Source: Sphingopyxis lindanitolerans
GTDB lineage: Bacteria > Pseudomonadota > Alphaproteobacteria > Sphingomonadales > Sphingomonadaceae
Length of the DNA stretch: 64,000 bases
Assembly: GCF_002993885.1 (NCBI RefSeq)
Contig: NZ_CM009578.1
Coordinates: 2,145,751 to 2,209,750 of the forward strand
Reading direction: 5' to 3'
Each line of letters starts with the position of its first letter. Positions within the stretch are counted from its first letter, which is position 1. The notes beneath the pieces are model-generated. The model worked only from the letters and a program-made list of their open reading frames with translations, made no database searches and was not told the origin of the DNA. The translations under genes were made by a program, and so were the position numbers. Of the stretch, positions 44,020-52,234 are shown piece after piece.

Positions 44020-45381
44020 TCAATCAAGTTCGAGTTCTTGGACGATGGTTCGGCGGGCCCGCCAGAAGGCCAACCCGGCAATCAGATTCGCCGGCGCGGT
44101 CAACAGGAGGGCCCACCGCAATCCTTCAGCGCTGCCGAGCGACGCGGAAAAAATGTCGGAGCATATGCCGATGAACAATGGTCCAAGCCCCAGACCTGTC
44201 AGCGTCAGGATGAAAAGCAGGATCGCGGCCGCGGTCGCGCGTGTTCCGGGGGAAACGAGCGTCTGAACCGCCGCGAAGGATGGGCCAAAGATCAGGCTCG
44301 ATAGAAAAACCGGCAGGATCAGCAGCCCGGCCGCCATGACGAAACCGGGCGCCAGCATCACCAGGACGAAGGCGGGCGATGCCAATAGCAGCGCGATGGC
44401 CGGAACGGAGCAATAGCTGCGCAGGTCGCGCCGGGCGAGACGATCGGTGATCAGCCCTCCGGTGATGACGCCGGCCACGCCGCTCAGCCCTTTCACCAAT
44501 CCTAGACTCACGCCGACGAGCACGAGCGGCCCGGTCCCGGCCGGAGACAGGGTCGAGATTTCGTCACCATGGACACGCAGAAAGAAGGAACTCCAGAACG
44601 CACCCTGGCCATAGGTTGCCACCGACGTCGCGGCGCCCGCAAAGCATATCCACCAGAAGGTGCGCTTGGACTTCAGCTCAATCCACGCATCCTTGATGCT
44701 CGCCTTCGGCTTGCCTTCGAGCGCACGAAGATTTCGGGGTTCTTTGACGGTCGCCATCAAGAGAACAGCCAGGATGATGCCTGGAGCGGCAGCGATGAAA
44801 AAGGCCATTCGCCATCCGAAAGCATCGGCGACGACAGCGCCAAGACCAAGCCCCAACAGTGTGCCGATCGGACTGCCCAGCGAAAAATAGGCCAAGGCTG
44901 AGGCCCGATTCTGTGGCGTCGTGAAATCGGCGATGAGGGAATGAGAGGGAGGCCCGCCCCCCGCCTCGCCACATCCGACTCCGACCCGCGCGAGCAACAG
45001 GTGCGCGAACGAATTGGCGATTCCGCACAGCGCGGTAAAGCCGCTCCACGCAAGAAGCGAGACCCCGATGATGATCGGCCGGTTCGATCGGTCGGCCAGA
45101 CGGGCGATCGGCAGCCCCAGTACCGAATAAAAGAGCGCAAAGCTCAAACCCGTCAACATCCCCCGCTGCCAGTCGGCGAGGTGCAGATCCTGCTTGATGG
45201 GCTCGACCAGAATGTTGATAATCTGGCGATCTAGAAAATTGAGCGTCGAGACAACCAGCAACAACATCAGGATATAACGGCGATGGGATGGCGAAATATT
45301 CGCAACCCCGCCTTCGCCGCCCTGTCGCTCATCGGTGCTCGTTGCGTGGGTCAATGTGCGTTCCTCTGCCGTCTCAGCCAT
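44020..45381 (-). CDS. MFS transporter (Spns/hexuronate-like)
   Basis: 453 residues with about 12 membrane segments. LLVVSTLNFLDRQIINILVEPIKQDLHLADWQRGMLTGLSFALFYSVLGLPIARLADR is typical of the MFS branch found in sphingomonad catabolic clusters (Spns/ACS-like). First gene of a five-gene operon on the minus strand, divergent from the DUF3237 operon. It likely carries the pathway substrate across the inner membrane. Start ATG 45381. Confidence 0.9.
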   Translation of the reverse strand: MAETAEERTLTHATSTDERQGGEGGVANISPSHRRYILMLLLVVSTLNFLDRQIINILVEPIKQDLHLADWQRGMLTGLSFALFYSVLGLPIARLADRSNRPIIIGVSLLAWSGFTALCGIANSFAHLLLARVGVGCGEAGGGPPSHSLIADFTTPQNRASALAYFSLGSPIGTLLGLGLGAVVADAFGWRMAFFIAAAPGIILAVLLMATVKEPRNLRALEGKPKASIKDAWIELKSKRTFWWICFAGAATSVATYGQGAFWSSFFLRVHGDEISTLSPAGTGPLVLVGVSLGLVKGLSGVAGVITGGLITDRLARRDLRSYCSVPAIALLLASPAFVLVMLAPGFVMAAGLLILPVFLSSLIFGPSFAAVQTLVSPGTRATAAAILLFILTLTGLGLGPLFIGICSDIFSASLGSAEGLRWALLLTAPANLIAGLAFWRARRTIVQELELD

Positions 45382-45466
45382 CTCTTGGGGAAAGGCTTGC
45401 GCGCACGATGGCGCAATTAGATCCGCAAGTCGCAGCCCATGGCGTCTTGCACCCGAATTTTACGAG

Positions 45467-45478
45467 TGTGATTTTCGC
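45467..45478 (+). promoter_or_regulatory. shared catabolic motif, site 4
   Basis: TGTGATTTTCGC between the divergent MFS and DUF3237 genes. It shares TGTGATT.TC and the upstream bases AATTTTACGAG with the site at 33912 (AATTTCGCAAA). Confidence 0.4.
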
Positions 45479-45607
45479 ACCAGTTGCGGCGCGTGATTTG
45501 GAGCCCTTGGTGGTTACTGCTTTACACGCCGAACCAGAGGATCGCGGCACCGCCCACAGCGAGCAAGGGCTCGTGCGAAGACCAGTCCCCGAAATCAAGT
45601 GGAGAGA

Positions 45608-46084
45608 ATGAAGATGGCCGGAATTGAAACACTTTCCTGGGAACCGCTGTTCGTGATGCGGCTCGACGTCGCCTATGATCGGGCGCACCCCGTGGGCGGC
45701 GAGAACAGGCGGGGCATCTTCCCGGTGGTCGGCGGCACTTTTGAAGGCCCAAAAATGCGAGGCCGCGTCCTCGACGGCGGCGCCGACTGGGTTTCCTGGC
45801 GCGGCGACGGCACGATGCTGATCGACGTGCGCACCGCTCTGGAAACCGACGATGGTGCCCTCATATCGATGCAATATACCGGCTTGTCGACACCGACCTC
45901 TCCGGAAGCCGCGGCCCGCTTTGCGCGCCGCGAACCCAGCCCCTACGAAGACCTCTATCTCCACACAACGCCGCGCTTCGAAACCGCGCACGCGAAATAT
46001 GAATGGTTGAATCGCGTGATCGCGGTGTCGAACGGAATGCGCACCGACGACGGCCCGATGTATCACGTTTTCGCGATCACATAA
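45608..46084 (+). CDS. DUF3237 family protein
   Basis: 158 residues. DUF3237 features: PVGGENRRGIFPVVGGTFEGPKMRGRVLDGGADW, LIDVRTALETDDGALISMQYTG, and C-terminal HAKYEWLNRVIAVSNGMR. The family is a small beta-barrel of unproven function, often close to steroid or aromatic degradation genes. Start ATG 45608 after GGAGAG; ATG 45614 is also possible. First of three plus-strand genes. Confidence 0.88.
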   Translation: MKMAGIETLSWEPLFVMRLDVAYDRAHPVGGENRRGIFPVVGGTFEGPKMRGRVLDGGADWVSWRGDGTMLIDVRTALETDDGALISMQYTGLSTPTSPEAAARFARREPSPYEDLYLHTTPRFETAHAKYEWLNRVIAVSNGMRTDDGPMYHVFAIT

Positions 46085-46157
46085 TCTCGGCGGCGCGCGG
46101 CGCCGTCACATTTCGAGCCGCGCCTCGTGGGCGGCTGCACCTGAAAGGGCATCAACA

Positions 46158-47054
46158 ATGGAACAAGTGCAGGGCAAGATCGCTTTCATCACCGGCGGCG
46201 CGAGCGGGATCGGCTTTGGAATGGCGCAGGCCTTCGGCGAAGCGGGGATGAAGTTGGTGATCGCCGACGTCGATGTCGAGCGCCGGACAGCCGCGATCGA
46301 CGCCTTGTCGAAAAATGGCTTCGACTGCCATGGCGTCGACCTCGATGTGCGCTCCGCCGCGTCCTGGACGGCCGCGGCCGATCTCGCCGAAGCGCGGTTC
46401 GGCGCCATCGATATCCTTTGCAACAATGCCGGCATCGGTCAGGGGCGCAGGACCGACGGAACGCGCCTGCTTCTGGAAGCGACCGACGAGGAACTGTTCC
46501 GGCTTGTTTTCGACATCAATGTGACGGGCGTATTTCTGGGCGCCCGGACATTCGTTCCGCGAATGGTCGCGCGCGGCGGGGCGGGCCATATCGTGAATAC
46601 CGGGTCGATGGCAGGCCTCATCGCGCCGCCCGGCCTCGCAACCTACAGTGCTTCCAAATATGCGGTGACGGCACTTTCCGAGTCCCTGCGCGCCGAACTT
46701 GCCGACCGCCATATCGGTGTCTCGGTCCTATGCCCCGGAGGTGTGCAGAGCCGCCTCGAGACCACGTCCGCCGAGCGCCGCAACCAACAGCTCGGTTCCG
46801 GCTATGATCGCGAGACCGGTTTTCTGTCGGACAGGCCGATCAACCCGGAAATGATGGATCCGATTGCGGTCGGTCGCCATGTGCTTCGCGCCATTCGCAA
46901 CAATGATCTCTATATTTTTCCGCACCCCGAATATGTCGATCTTATCGCTGAACGGTTTGCGGCGATACAGCGCAACATCGGCTTGTCAGCCCAGGATGGC
47001 TATACCGACCCGGACTGGCTTCTCGCAGCGTCGCGCAACCCCGCCTATTCCTAG
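46158..47054 (+). CDS. short-chain dehydrogenase/reductase
   Basis: 298 residues. Classical SDR: FITGGASGIGFGMA, LCNNAGIG, NTGSMAGLI, TYSASKYAVTALSE. The C-terminal extension to about residue 298 with EYVDLIAERFAAIQ is longer than the standard 250 residues, as in SDRs acting on large substrates. It follows the DUF3237 gene (73-bp gap) and precedes the SnoaL-like gene. It probably oxidises a hydroxyl on the ring or side chain. Confidence 0.9.
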   Translation: MEQVQGKIAFITGGASGIGFGMAQAFGEAGMKLVIADVDVERRTAAIDALSKNGFDCHGVDLDVRSAASWTAAADLAEARFGAIDILCNNAGIGQGRRTDGTRLLLEATDEELFRLVFDINVTGVFLGARTFVPRMVARGGAGHIVNTGSMAGLIAPPGLATYSASKYAVTALSESLRAELADRHIGVSVLCPGGVQSRLETTSAERRNQQLGSGYDRETGFLSDRPINPEMMDPIAVGRHVLRAIRNNDLYIFPHPEYVDLIAERFAAIQRNIGLSAQDGYTDPDWLLAASRNPAYS

Positions 47055-47110
47055 AATGGTCGCAATACCCAAACCTCGACACCCTCTTGTCGCAGAAGGC
47101 GAGTTTCCCG

Positions 47111-47560
47111 ATGAATGAAATCGACAAACTGCTCATCGAGCGGGAATGCCACAAGCTGATGGTCGATTATAATATCTATAATGACTCGCTCGACATCGAT
47201 GCCTTCCTGTCGCTGTGGACCGACGATTGCGTCTTTTCGCGCGTCGTACCAGAGCCCGTGTTCCAGGTGTCCGGCCATGATGGTCTGCGCGCGGCGATGA
47301 ACCAAATCATAGTGGGCTCCGACAGATTGCGCCGGCATCTGCTCGTAAATCCCAAGATCACGGTTCGTGACACCGATAGTGCGGAAGGCTTTTGTATCGG
47401 CCTGGCGATCTATGGCCCGGCGGGCGATCGCTCGCTTCCCGTCGCCATGGGGGGTGTGGAGCTCGTCGGCGAATATCGCGACCACTACCGGCGAACAGAC
47501 AAGGGATGGAAAATAGCGCGGCGGGAACTGACGCGCGTCATCGACCTTGACGCTCCATAA
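47111..47560 (+). CDS. SnoaL-like (NTF2-fold) protein
   Basis: 149 residues. The same fold and length as the protein at 36800, with similar elements (LIERECHKLMVDY, SGHDGLRAAMN, FCIGLAIYGPAGDRSLPVAMGGVELVGEYRDHYRRTDKGWKIARRELTRVIDL). It may be an isomerase or dehydratase of the same pathway; the two may form a heteromer. Start ATG 47111. Last gene of the three-gene plus-strand unit. Confidence 0.82.
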   Translation: MNEIDKLLIERECHKLMVDYNIYNDSLDIDAFLSLWTDDCVFSRVVPEPVFQVSGHDGLRAAMNQIIVGSDRLRRHLLVNPKITVRDTDSAEGFCIGLAIYGPAGDRSLPVAMGGVELVGEYRDHYRRTDKGWKIARRELTRVIDLDAP

Positions 47561-47742
47561 CGGATATTCCCTCGCTTCGGCGGACACGCTGTCCGCCATC
47601 AATGCGATTTGTCCGCCGTCAGAATATTTGGCGCAACTCGGGGCATAAATCAGCGGAGTGCGCGCCAGGAGCCGGCGCGAAACCCTGTTGGCACCCGTGC
47701 CGCTGCGCATCGGCCCCATGCCGACGCGCAGCGACCGGAAGA

Positions 47743-49743
47743 TCAGAGATCGAGCCCCAGCGCCTTCGCCACCCGCTCCCACGGCACCAGTTTGAAATTC
47801 TGGTTTTCGGGCGGCGAGACGTTGCGGCCGTCCTGTGCGACCATCAGGCCGTGCGGGAAATTGGGACCCGCCGCGAGGCTGCTGACGTCGAGGCCGTCGG
47901 TTTCGGACACGCCGTCGATCCCCGCAGCCATGTCGGCGCCGATCCGGAACGAGCCGACATAGGCGTTGTCGCCTTCGCGGCGAAAGACGGCATAGCTGTC
48001 ATTGCCCTGGCTGGAGACGACCAGATAGCCCTTGCCGCCCGCCATGGCATAAAGGCCCATCCCCTCCATATCGTCCTTGAGCGCGGGATTGTCGGCGATC
48101 TTCGCCAGCATCGTGCGCGCCGGGCCGCCGCGTGGATCGGCACCCTCGCGCCAGATGCCGACATCCTCTTCACCCGTATAGAGCATCCCCGCCTCGTCAT
48201 CGGCGACGCAGCCTTCGACCTGGCTCGCGAAGGGCAGATCGCGCACCAGCGTCGCCCGCACCTTACCCGCTGGGGTCGCGACCAGTTCCCACTGGCGCAT
48301 CTTACCGTCGGTCTGGTTGACGAACACATAGCTCTTCTTCGTCTTCGCGCTGCGATACATGCAAAGGCCGTAGGGGTCCGCGAAGCCGGTATCCTGCAGC
48401 CCGTCGGCGACGTCGGTCAGCTTGCGCGTCGCGGGATCGAGCGCATAGATCGAGATGCCCTTCGTCGTGCGGTTGCTTGCCGTCACCAACGTGACGTCGC
48501 GGCCGCCGAGGCGGAAGCCGCTGCGCAGGTCGACATTGTTCATGCGCCCGTCGGGCAGATATTGCAGCACCTTGCCGTCGAGACCATAGACATAGAGCCC
48601 CGATTGTTTCTGCGTCCCGATCACGACGCTTTGCGCGGGGTCGGCGGGGTTGATCCAGATCGCGGGATCGTCGGCGGCGTCGCCGCCGGTTTCGACCGGG
48701 ACGGTCTCGACCGTCGCGAGCGCCAGCGGCATGGTCGCGGGCGCCGGCGCGGCCGGGCGCTCGGGAAGCCCCGCGGCGGCGAGCAGCGCCGGCCAGTGCG
48801 CGACCTTGAAATTGGGCTGTTCGGGCGCATTGTCGTCGTCGGCGACGACCACGACCGGGCCCGCGAGCGTGACGCTGCCCGCGTCCTCGACCTTGTCGGC
48901 GCCCGCCGCGAGCGTGACCGAGCCGAGATAGGCGTGGTCGGCGGCGGGGTCATAGATGTTCAGCCGGTCGGCCGAGGCGTCCGAGACGAGCAACCGTCCA
49001 TCGGCGGCGATGGCGACACCCTTCGCTTCGTCGGTGATATGGCCGAGGCGAACGATATCGACGATCTCGGGCTTGATCTCGGCCTCGGGCTCGGCGGCGA
49101 AACGCCAGACGCCGATCGCTTCCTGCGAAAAATAGACCGAGCCGCGATCGTCGGCGGCGCAATAGCCGATTTCCGACCCCAGCGACCAGCGCCGCGCGAT
49201 CCGCCCGCTCAGCGCGCCCGAGGCGTCGGCGGCGAGCCCCCATTGCTCGATCTCGCCCTTGTCGCCGACGAGGAAGAGATAGAGGGCGCCGTCGCGGTGG
49301 CTGCGTGAGAAGCAGAGCCCCGCGACGGTCATCGCGGGTTCGATCCCCGTCAGCGCCAGCGGCGCCGGAACGCCGCCGGCACCGACGCGGAACAGTTTCG
49401 GCGCATTCGCCTTGCCGTCGAGCGCGGCGAGCAGCGGCGCGCCGCCCGGCGCGGCGTCGGCGCGAAGATCGAGCGCACGGATATTGCCGACCTTATGCGT
49501 CGCGACGCGATGCCCGGCCAGGTCGAACACCTCGATCCCCGCCGATTCGGCGCCCGCGAGAATCAGCGTGCGCGACGGATCGCCGGGATCGGCGACCACG
49601 ACCGCGCCATCGGCCCCCGACCCTTGCGTGGCCTCTGTCTCCGCCGCCGCGGCGACGGCGGGAAGCGCGGCGGCATCCTGGGCAGCGGCCGCTGCGGGAA
49701 CAGTCCCCAGCGCGGCGGCGATTGCAAATAAACTGGTTTTCAC
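47743..49743 (-). CDS. beta-propeller phytase with two propeller domains
   Basis: 666 residues. Signal peptide MKTSLFAIAAALGTVPAAAAAQ. The C-terminal domain (about 340-660) has ETGGDAADDPAIWINPADP, GTQKQSGLYVYGLDGK, NNVDLRSGF, the calcium-binding acidic set typical of BPP 3-phytases, and LSYGEEDVGIW-like TGEEDVGIWREGADP. The N-terminal half (about 30-330) is a weaker second propeller with the same repeat plan (GAVVVADPGDPSRTLILAG). Start is GTG 49743 after GGGAGGG. It releases phosphate from phytate in the periplasm, dependent on calcium. Divergent from the inositol monophosphatase. Confidence 0.9.
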   Translation of the reverse strand: MKTSLFAIAAALGTVPAAAAAQDAAALPAVAAAAETEATQGSGADGAVVVADPGDPSRTLILAGAESAGIEVFDLAGHRVATHKVGNIRALDLRADAAPGGAPLLAALDGKANAPKLFRVGAGGVPAPLALTGIEPAMTVAGLCFSRSHRDGALYLFLVGDKGEIEQWGLAADASGALSGRIARRWSLGSEIGYCAADDRGSVYFSQEAIGVWRFAAEPEAEIKPEIVDIVRLGHITDEAKGVAIAADGRLLVSDASADRLNIYDPAADHAYLGSVTLAAGADKVEDAGSVTLAGPVVVVADDDNAPEQPNFKVAHWPALLAAAGLPERPAAPAPATMPLALATVETVPVETGGDAADDPAIWINPADPAQSVVIGTQKQSGLYVYGLDGKVLQYLPDGRMNNVDLRSGFRLGGRDVTLVTASNRTTKGISIYALDPATRKLTDVADGLQDTGFADPYGLCMYRSAKTKKSYVFVNQTDGKMRQWELVATPAGKVRATLVRDLPFASQVEGCVADDEAGMLYTGEEDVGIWREGADPRGGPARTMLAKIADNPALKDDMEGMGLYAMAGGKGYLVVSSQGNDSYAVFRREGDNAYVGSFRIGADMAAGIDGVSETDGLDVSSLAAGPNFPHGLMVAQDGRNVSPPENQNFKLVPWERVAKALGLDL

Positions 49744-49856
49744 TCTAACCCTCCCTCTTCACCCGGAACGCGGCCCTGCGCCGCGTCGGCGTGGCCGATC
49801 TCAATTTCAGAATATTTTTTCTATCTTTATTAGAAAACAGAACGTATATTCATTCC

Positions 49857-50648
49857 ATGCCCATGTCATCCCTTATTTCCGCCATGATCGCCGCCGCTCA
49901 CGCCGCCGGCGAAGGACTGATCGCCGACCGCGCGCGCATCGCCACGCTCACGGTCCACAGCAAGGCCGGCGCCGCCGACATGTTCAGCGAGGCCGACCTG
50001 AAGGCCGAAGCCACCGTCCGCCAACATTTGATGGCGCATGCCCCCGATTACGGCTTCCTCGGCGAAGAAGGCGGGCTGACCCCCGGCCGCGACGCCGACC
50101 ATATGTGGGTGGTCGATCCGCTCGACGGTACAACCAACTTCCTGACAGGATCCCCACTCTTCGCCGTCAACATCGCGCTGGCGCGGCACGGCGACGTCGT
50201 CGCGGGGGTCACCTATGTTCCCGTGATGGACGAGCTGTTCTGGGCCGAGACCGGCAGCGGCGCCTGGCTCGGCGAGCGCCGCATCCAAATTTCGCCGCGC
50301 ACGACGATCGAGGAATCGGTGCTGGGGGTCGGCATTCCATTCGCAACCAAGCCGGACCACGCACAATTCTATGCCGAGATGGAGCGGCTGACCCCGCGCG
50401 TCACCGGGGTCCGCCGCCTCGGCGCGGGCGCGATCGACATGGCCTGGGTCGCCTGCGGACGCCACGACGCCTATTGGGAACAAAGCGTCAGCGCGTGGGA
50501 CATCGCCGCGGGGGTCGCGATCGTCCGCGAGGCGGGCGGCGTGGTCACCGATACGCTGGGGAACAAGCTCGACCTGATGAACGGAACGGTGCTGGCATCG
50601 ACGCCGGCGATTCATGCGGAGCTGTTGACGGCGCTGGCGCGGGTTTAG
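49857..50648 (+). CDS. inositol monophosphatase family protein
   Basis: 263 residues. IMPase metal motifs: FLGEEGG (Glu-Glu), WVVDPLDGTTNFL and, near the end, VSAWDIAAGVAIVREAGGVV. Function is hydrolysis of myo-inositol monophosphates, magnesium-dependent. Start ATG 49857, no strong SD; the AT-rich leader includes an imperfect copy of the inositol operator motif (49838-49852). It lies between the phytase and iol genes and would finish the dephosphorylation to myo-inositol. Confidence 0.92.
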   Translation: MPMSSLISAMIAAAHAAGEGLIADRARIATLTVHSKAGAADMFSEADLKAEATVRQHLMAHAPDYGFLGEEGGLTPGRDADHMWVVDPLDGTTNFLTGSPLFAVNIALARHGDVVAGVTYVPVMDELFWAETGSGAWLGERRIQISPRTTIEESVLGVGIPFATKPDHAQFYAEMERLTPRVTGVRRLGAGAIDMAWVACGRHDAYWEQSVSAWDIAAGVAIVREAGGVVTDTLGNKLDLMNGTVLASTPAIHAELLTALARV

Positions 50649-50686
50649 CTTTGGAGGCGGCTTAGGGGTGGGGAGCGGACCTTTCC

Positions 50687-50738
50687 GATCCTCCCCGGCA
50701 CGGGGAGGGGGACCATGCGAAGCATGGTGGAGGGGCAC
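50687..50738 (+). repeat. 52-nt palindromic repeat, copy 1 (REP-like)
   Basis: A hairpin-forming element starting GATCCTCCCC and ending GGAGGGGCAC. Its inverted copy is 50827-50878. The inner hairpin is ACCATGC-GAA-GCATGGT. It lies between convergent genes and may act as terminator. Confidence 0.75.
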
Positions 50739-50826
50739 AGTCGGCTTGCCTTGCCGTTGAAATAATATGCGCGACCCAGCGTTGGAAATGCGCGGCTCTT
50801 TCGGCCGAGCGCGGCGCAAACCTCCT

Positions 50827-50878
50827 GTGCCCCTCCACCACCCTTCGGGTGGTCCCCCTCCCCCCGTGGGGGAGGATC
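50827..50878 (-). repeat. 52-nt palindromic repeat, copy 2 (inverted)
   Basis: The reverse complement of this segment aligns to copy 1 over 52 nt with few differences. The inner hairpin is ACCACCC-GAA-GGGTGGT, with changes on both sides of the stem preserving pairing. Same intergenic region as copy 1. Confidence 0.75.
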
Positions 50879-50918
50879 GCTTTTGGCCGCAATCGGTCGT
50901 TAGCCGTCGGCTTGCCCG

Positions 50919-52034
50919 TCAGGGCCGCACCCAGCCTCCCTCGCGGTGCGACCGCCGGATCGCATCGGCGACCCGCTCGACCGCCAGCGCGTCGGCAAAG
51001 CTCTTTGCCGCCGACGGCAGGCCCGCCGCCGCCTCGACTGCGGCCTTGGCCTCGATCGTCTTCAAATCATTATAGCCGATCTGGTGCCCCGATGCCGGGC
51101 AGAAGGCGCCATAGTCGCCATGTTCGGGCCCGGCGCAGATCGTCGTGAAGCCATTGGTGCGGCCCGACCCGGAGCGATAGAGTTTCAGCTCGTTGAAGCA
51201 CTCCTGCGTGAAGACGATCGAGCCGCGCGTGCCGCTGACCTCGAACGCCAGCCCCATCTTGCGCCCGCTGGCGATCCAGCTTGCCGACAGCGAGCCGGTC
51301 GCACCGCCCGAAAAGTCGACCACCGCGTCCATCTGGTCATCGACCGTCACCGCGCGCGCCTGGCCCCCGGCATCGCGGCGCGTCGGATAGGCCGTATGGA
51401 GCCGCCCCGACACCGACGCGATATCGCCGACCAGATGCTGCGCCATCGCGATGATGTGGCTGCCGATGTCGGCGAGCGCGCCGCCCGCCTGGTCGGGCTC
51501 GCAGCGCCAGTTGAAGGGCGCATCGGCCGACGCCATGAAATCCTCGGCATGGATGCCGCGAAACGCGGTGACTTCGCCGATCTCGCCGCCCGCGATCAAC
51601 TCGCGCGCGAGGACGATCATCGGATTATAGAGATAGGTGAAGCCGACCGCGGTCGGCCGCCCCGATGCGGCGGCGGCCGCCGTCATCGCTTCCGATTCGG
51701 CGAGCGTGGTCGCCAGCGGCTTTTCGCAATAGACCGCCTTGCCCGCCGCGAGCGCGGCGATCGCAATCGCAGCATGAAGCGCGTTGGGCGTCGCGATCGC
51801 GACCATGTCGATGTCGGCGCCCGCAATCGCCTCGCGCCAGTCGCCGCTCGCGCGCGGAATCCCGAGCGAAGCGGCGGCGGCGGTCGCCGTTTCGAGATCG
51901 CGGTCGGCGAGGATCGTGACGCGCGGGCTGCGCGGCAGGTCGAAAATGCGGTCGGCGGCGGCGAAAGCGAGCGCATGCGCGCGGCCCATGAAGCCGCTGC
52001 CGATCAGCGCGATGTTGAGCGGCGCGCCGCTCAT
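50919..52034 (-). CDS. Gfo/Idh/MocA family oxidoreductase
   Basis: 371 residues. NAD-binding start IALIGSGFMGRAHALAFAAADRI, CEKPLATTLAESEAM (the conserved EKP), GFTYLYNPMIVLARELI, and GGALADIGSHIIAMAQHLVGDI for the substrate domain. It is a second dehydrogenase of the inositol type, distinct from iolG at 63191. It may act on another inositol isomer such as scyllo-inositol, or on a methyl-inositol. Start ATG 52034 overlaps the preceding small gene's stop. Last gene of the minus-strand unit. Confidence 0.85.
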   Translation of the reverse strand: MSGAPLNIALIGSGFMGRAHALAFAAADRIFDLPRSPRVTILADRDLETATAAAASLGIPRASGDWREAIAGADIDMVAIATPNALHAAIAIAALAAGKAVYCEKPLATTLAESEAMTAAAAASGRPTAVGFTYLYNPMIVLARELIAGGEIGEVTAFRGIHAEDFMASADAPFNWRCEPDQAGGALADIGSHIIAMAQHLVGDIASVSGRLHTAYPTRRDAGGQARAVTVDDQMDAVVDFSGGATGSLSASWIASGRKMGLAFEVSGTRGSIVFTQECFNELKLYRSGSGRTNGFTTICAGPEHGDYGAFCPASGHQIGYNDLKTIEAKAAVEAAAGLPSAAKSFADALAVERVADAIRRSHREGGWVRP

Positions 52035-52231
52035 TCGCCCGCGACCTGATGAAAACGTTCGCGCAGCCGCTCGACCGTCTTGCGCTTCACTGGCTGACCG
52101 TCGCGCAGCTTGTACCAACTGTTCTGGCTGATCCGGTAGGTCTCGAACAGACCTTCGCGGGTCGCGCACGGCAGATGCGCCTTCATCGCCTCGAATTCGT
52201 CGGGGGCGATGGTCACCATCTCGAAACGCAT
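52031..52231 (-). CDS. small HTH-like conserved protein
   Basis: 66 residues. ATREGLFETYRISQNSWYKLRDGQPVKRKTVERLRERFHQ looks like a Cro/C1-like helix-turn-helix with a recognition helix NSWYKLRDG. It is translated with the oxidoreductase gene (4-bp overlap) and begins 3 bp after the phoD stop. It may be a local DNA-binding regulator; no homologue recognised by name. Confidence 0.55.
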   Translation of the reverse strand: MRFEMVTIAPDEFEAMKAHLPCATREGLFETYRISQNSWYKLRDGQPVKRKTVERLRERFHQVAGE

Positions 52232-52234
52232 GTC

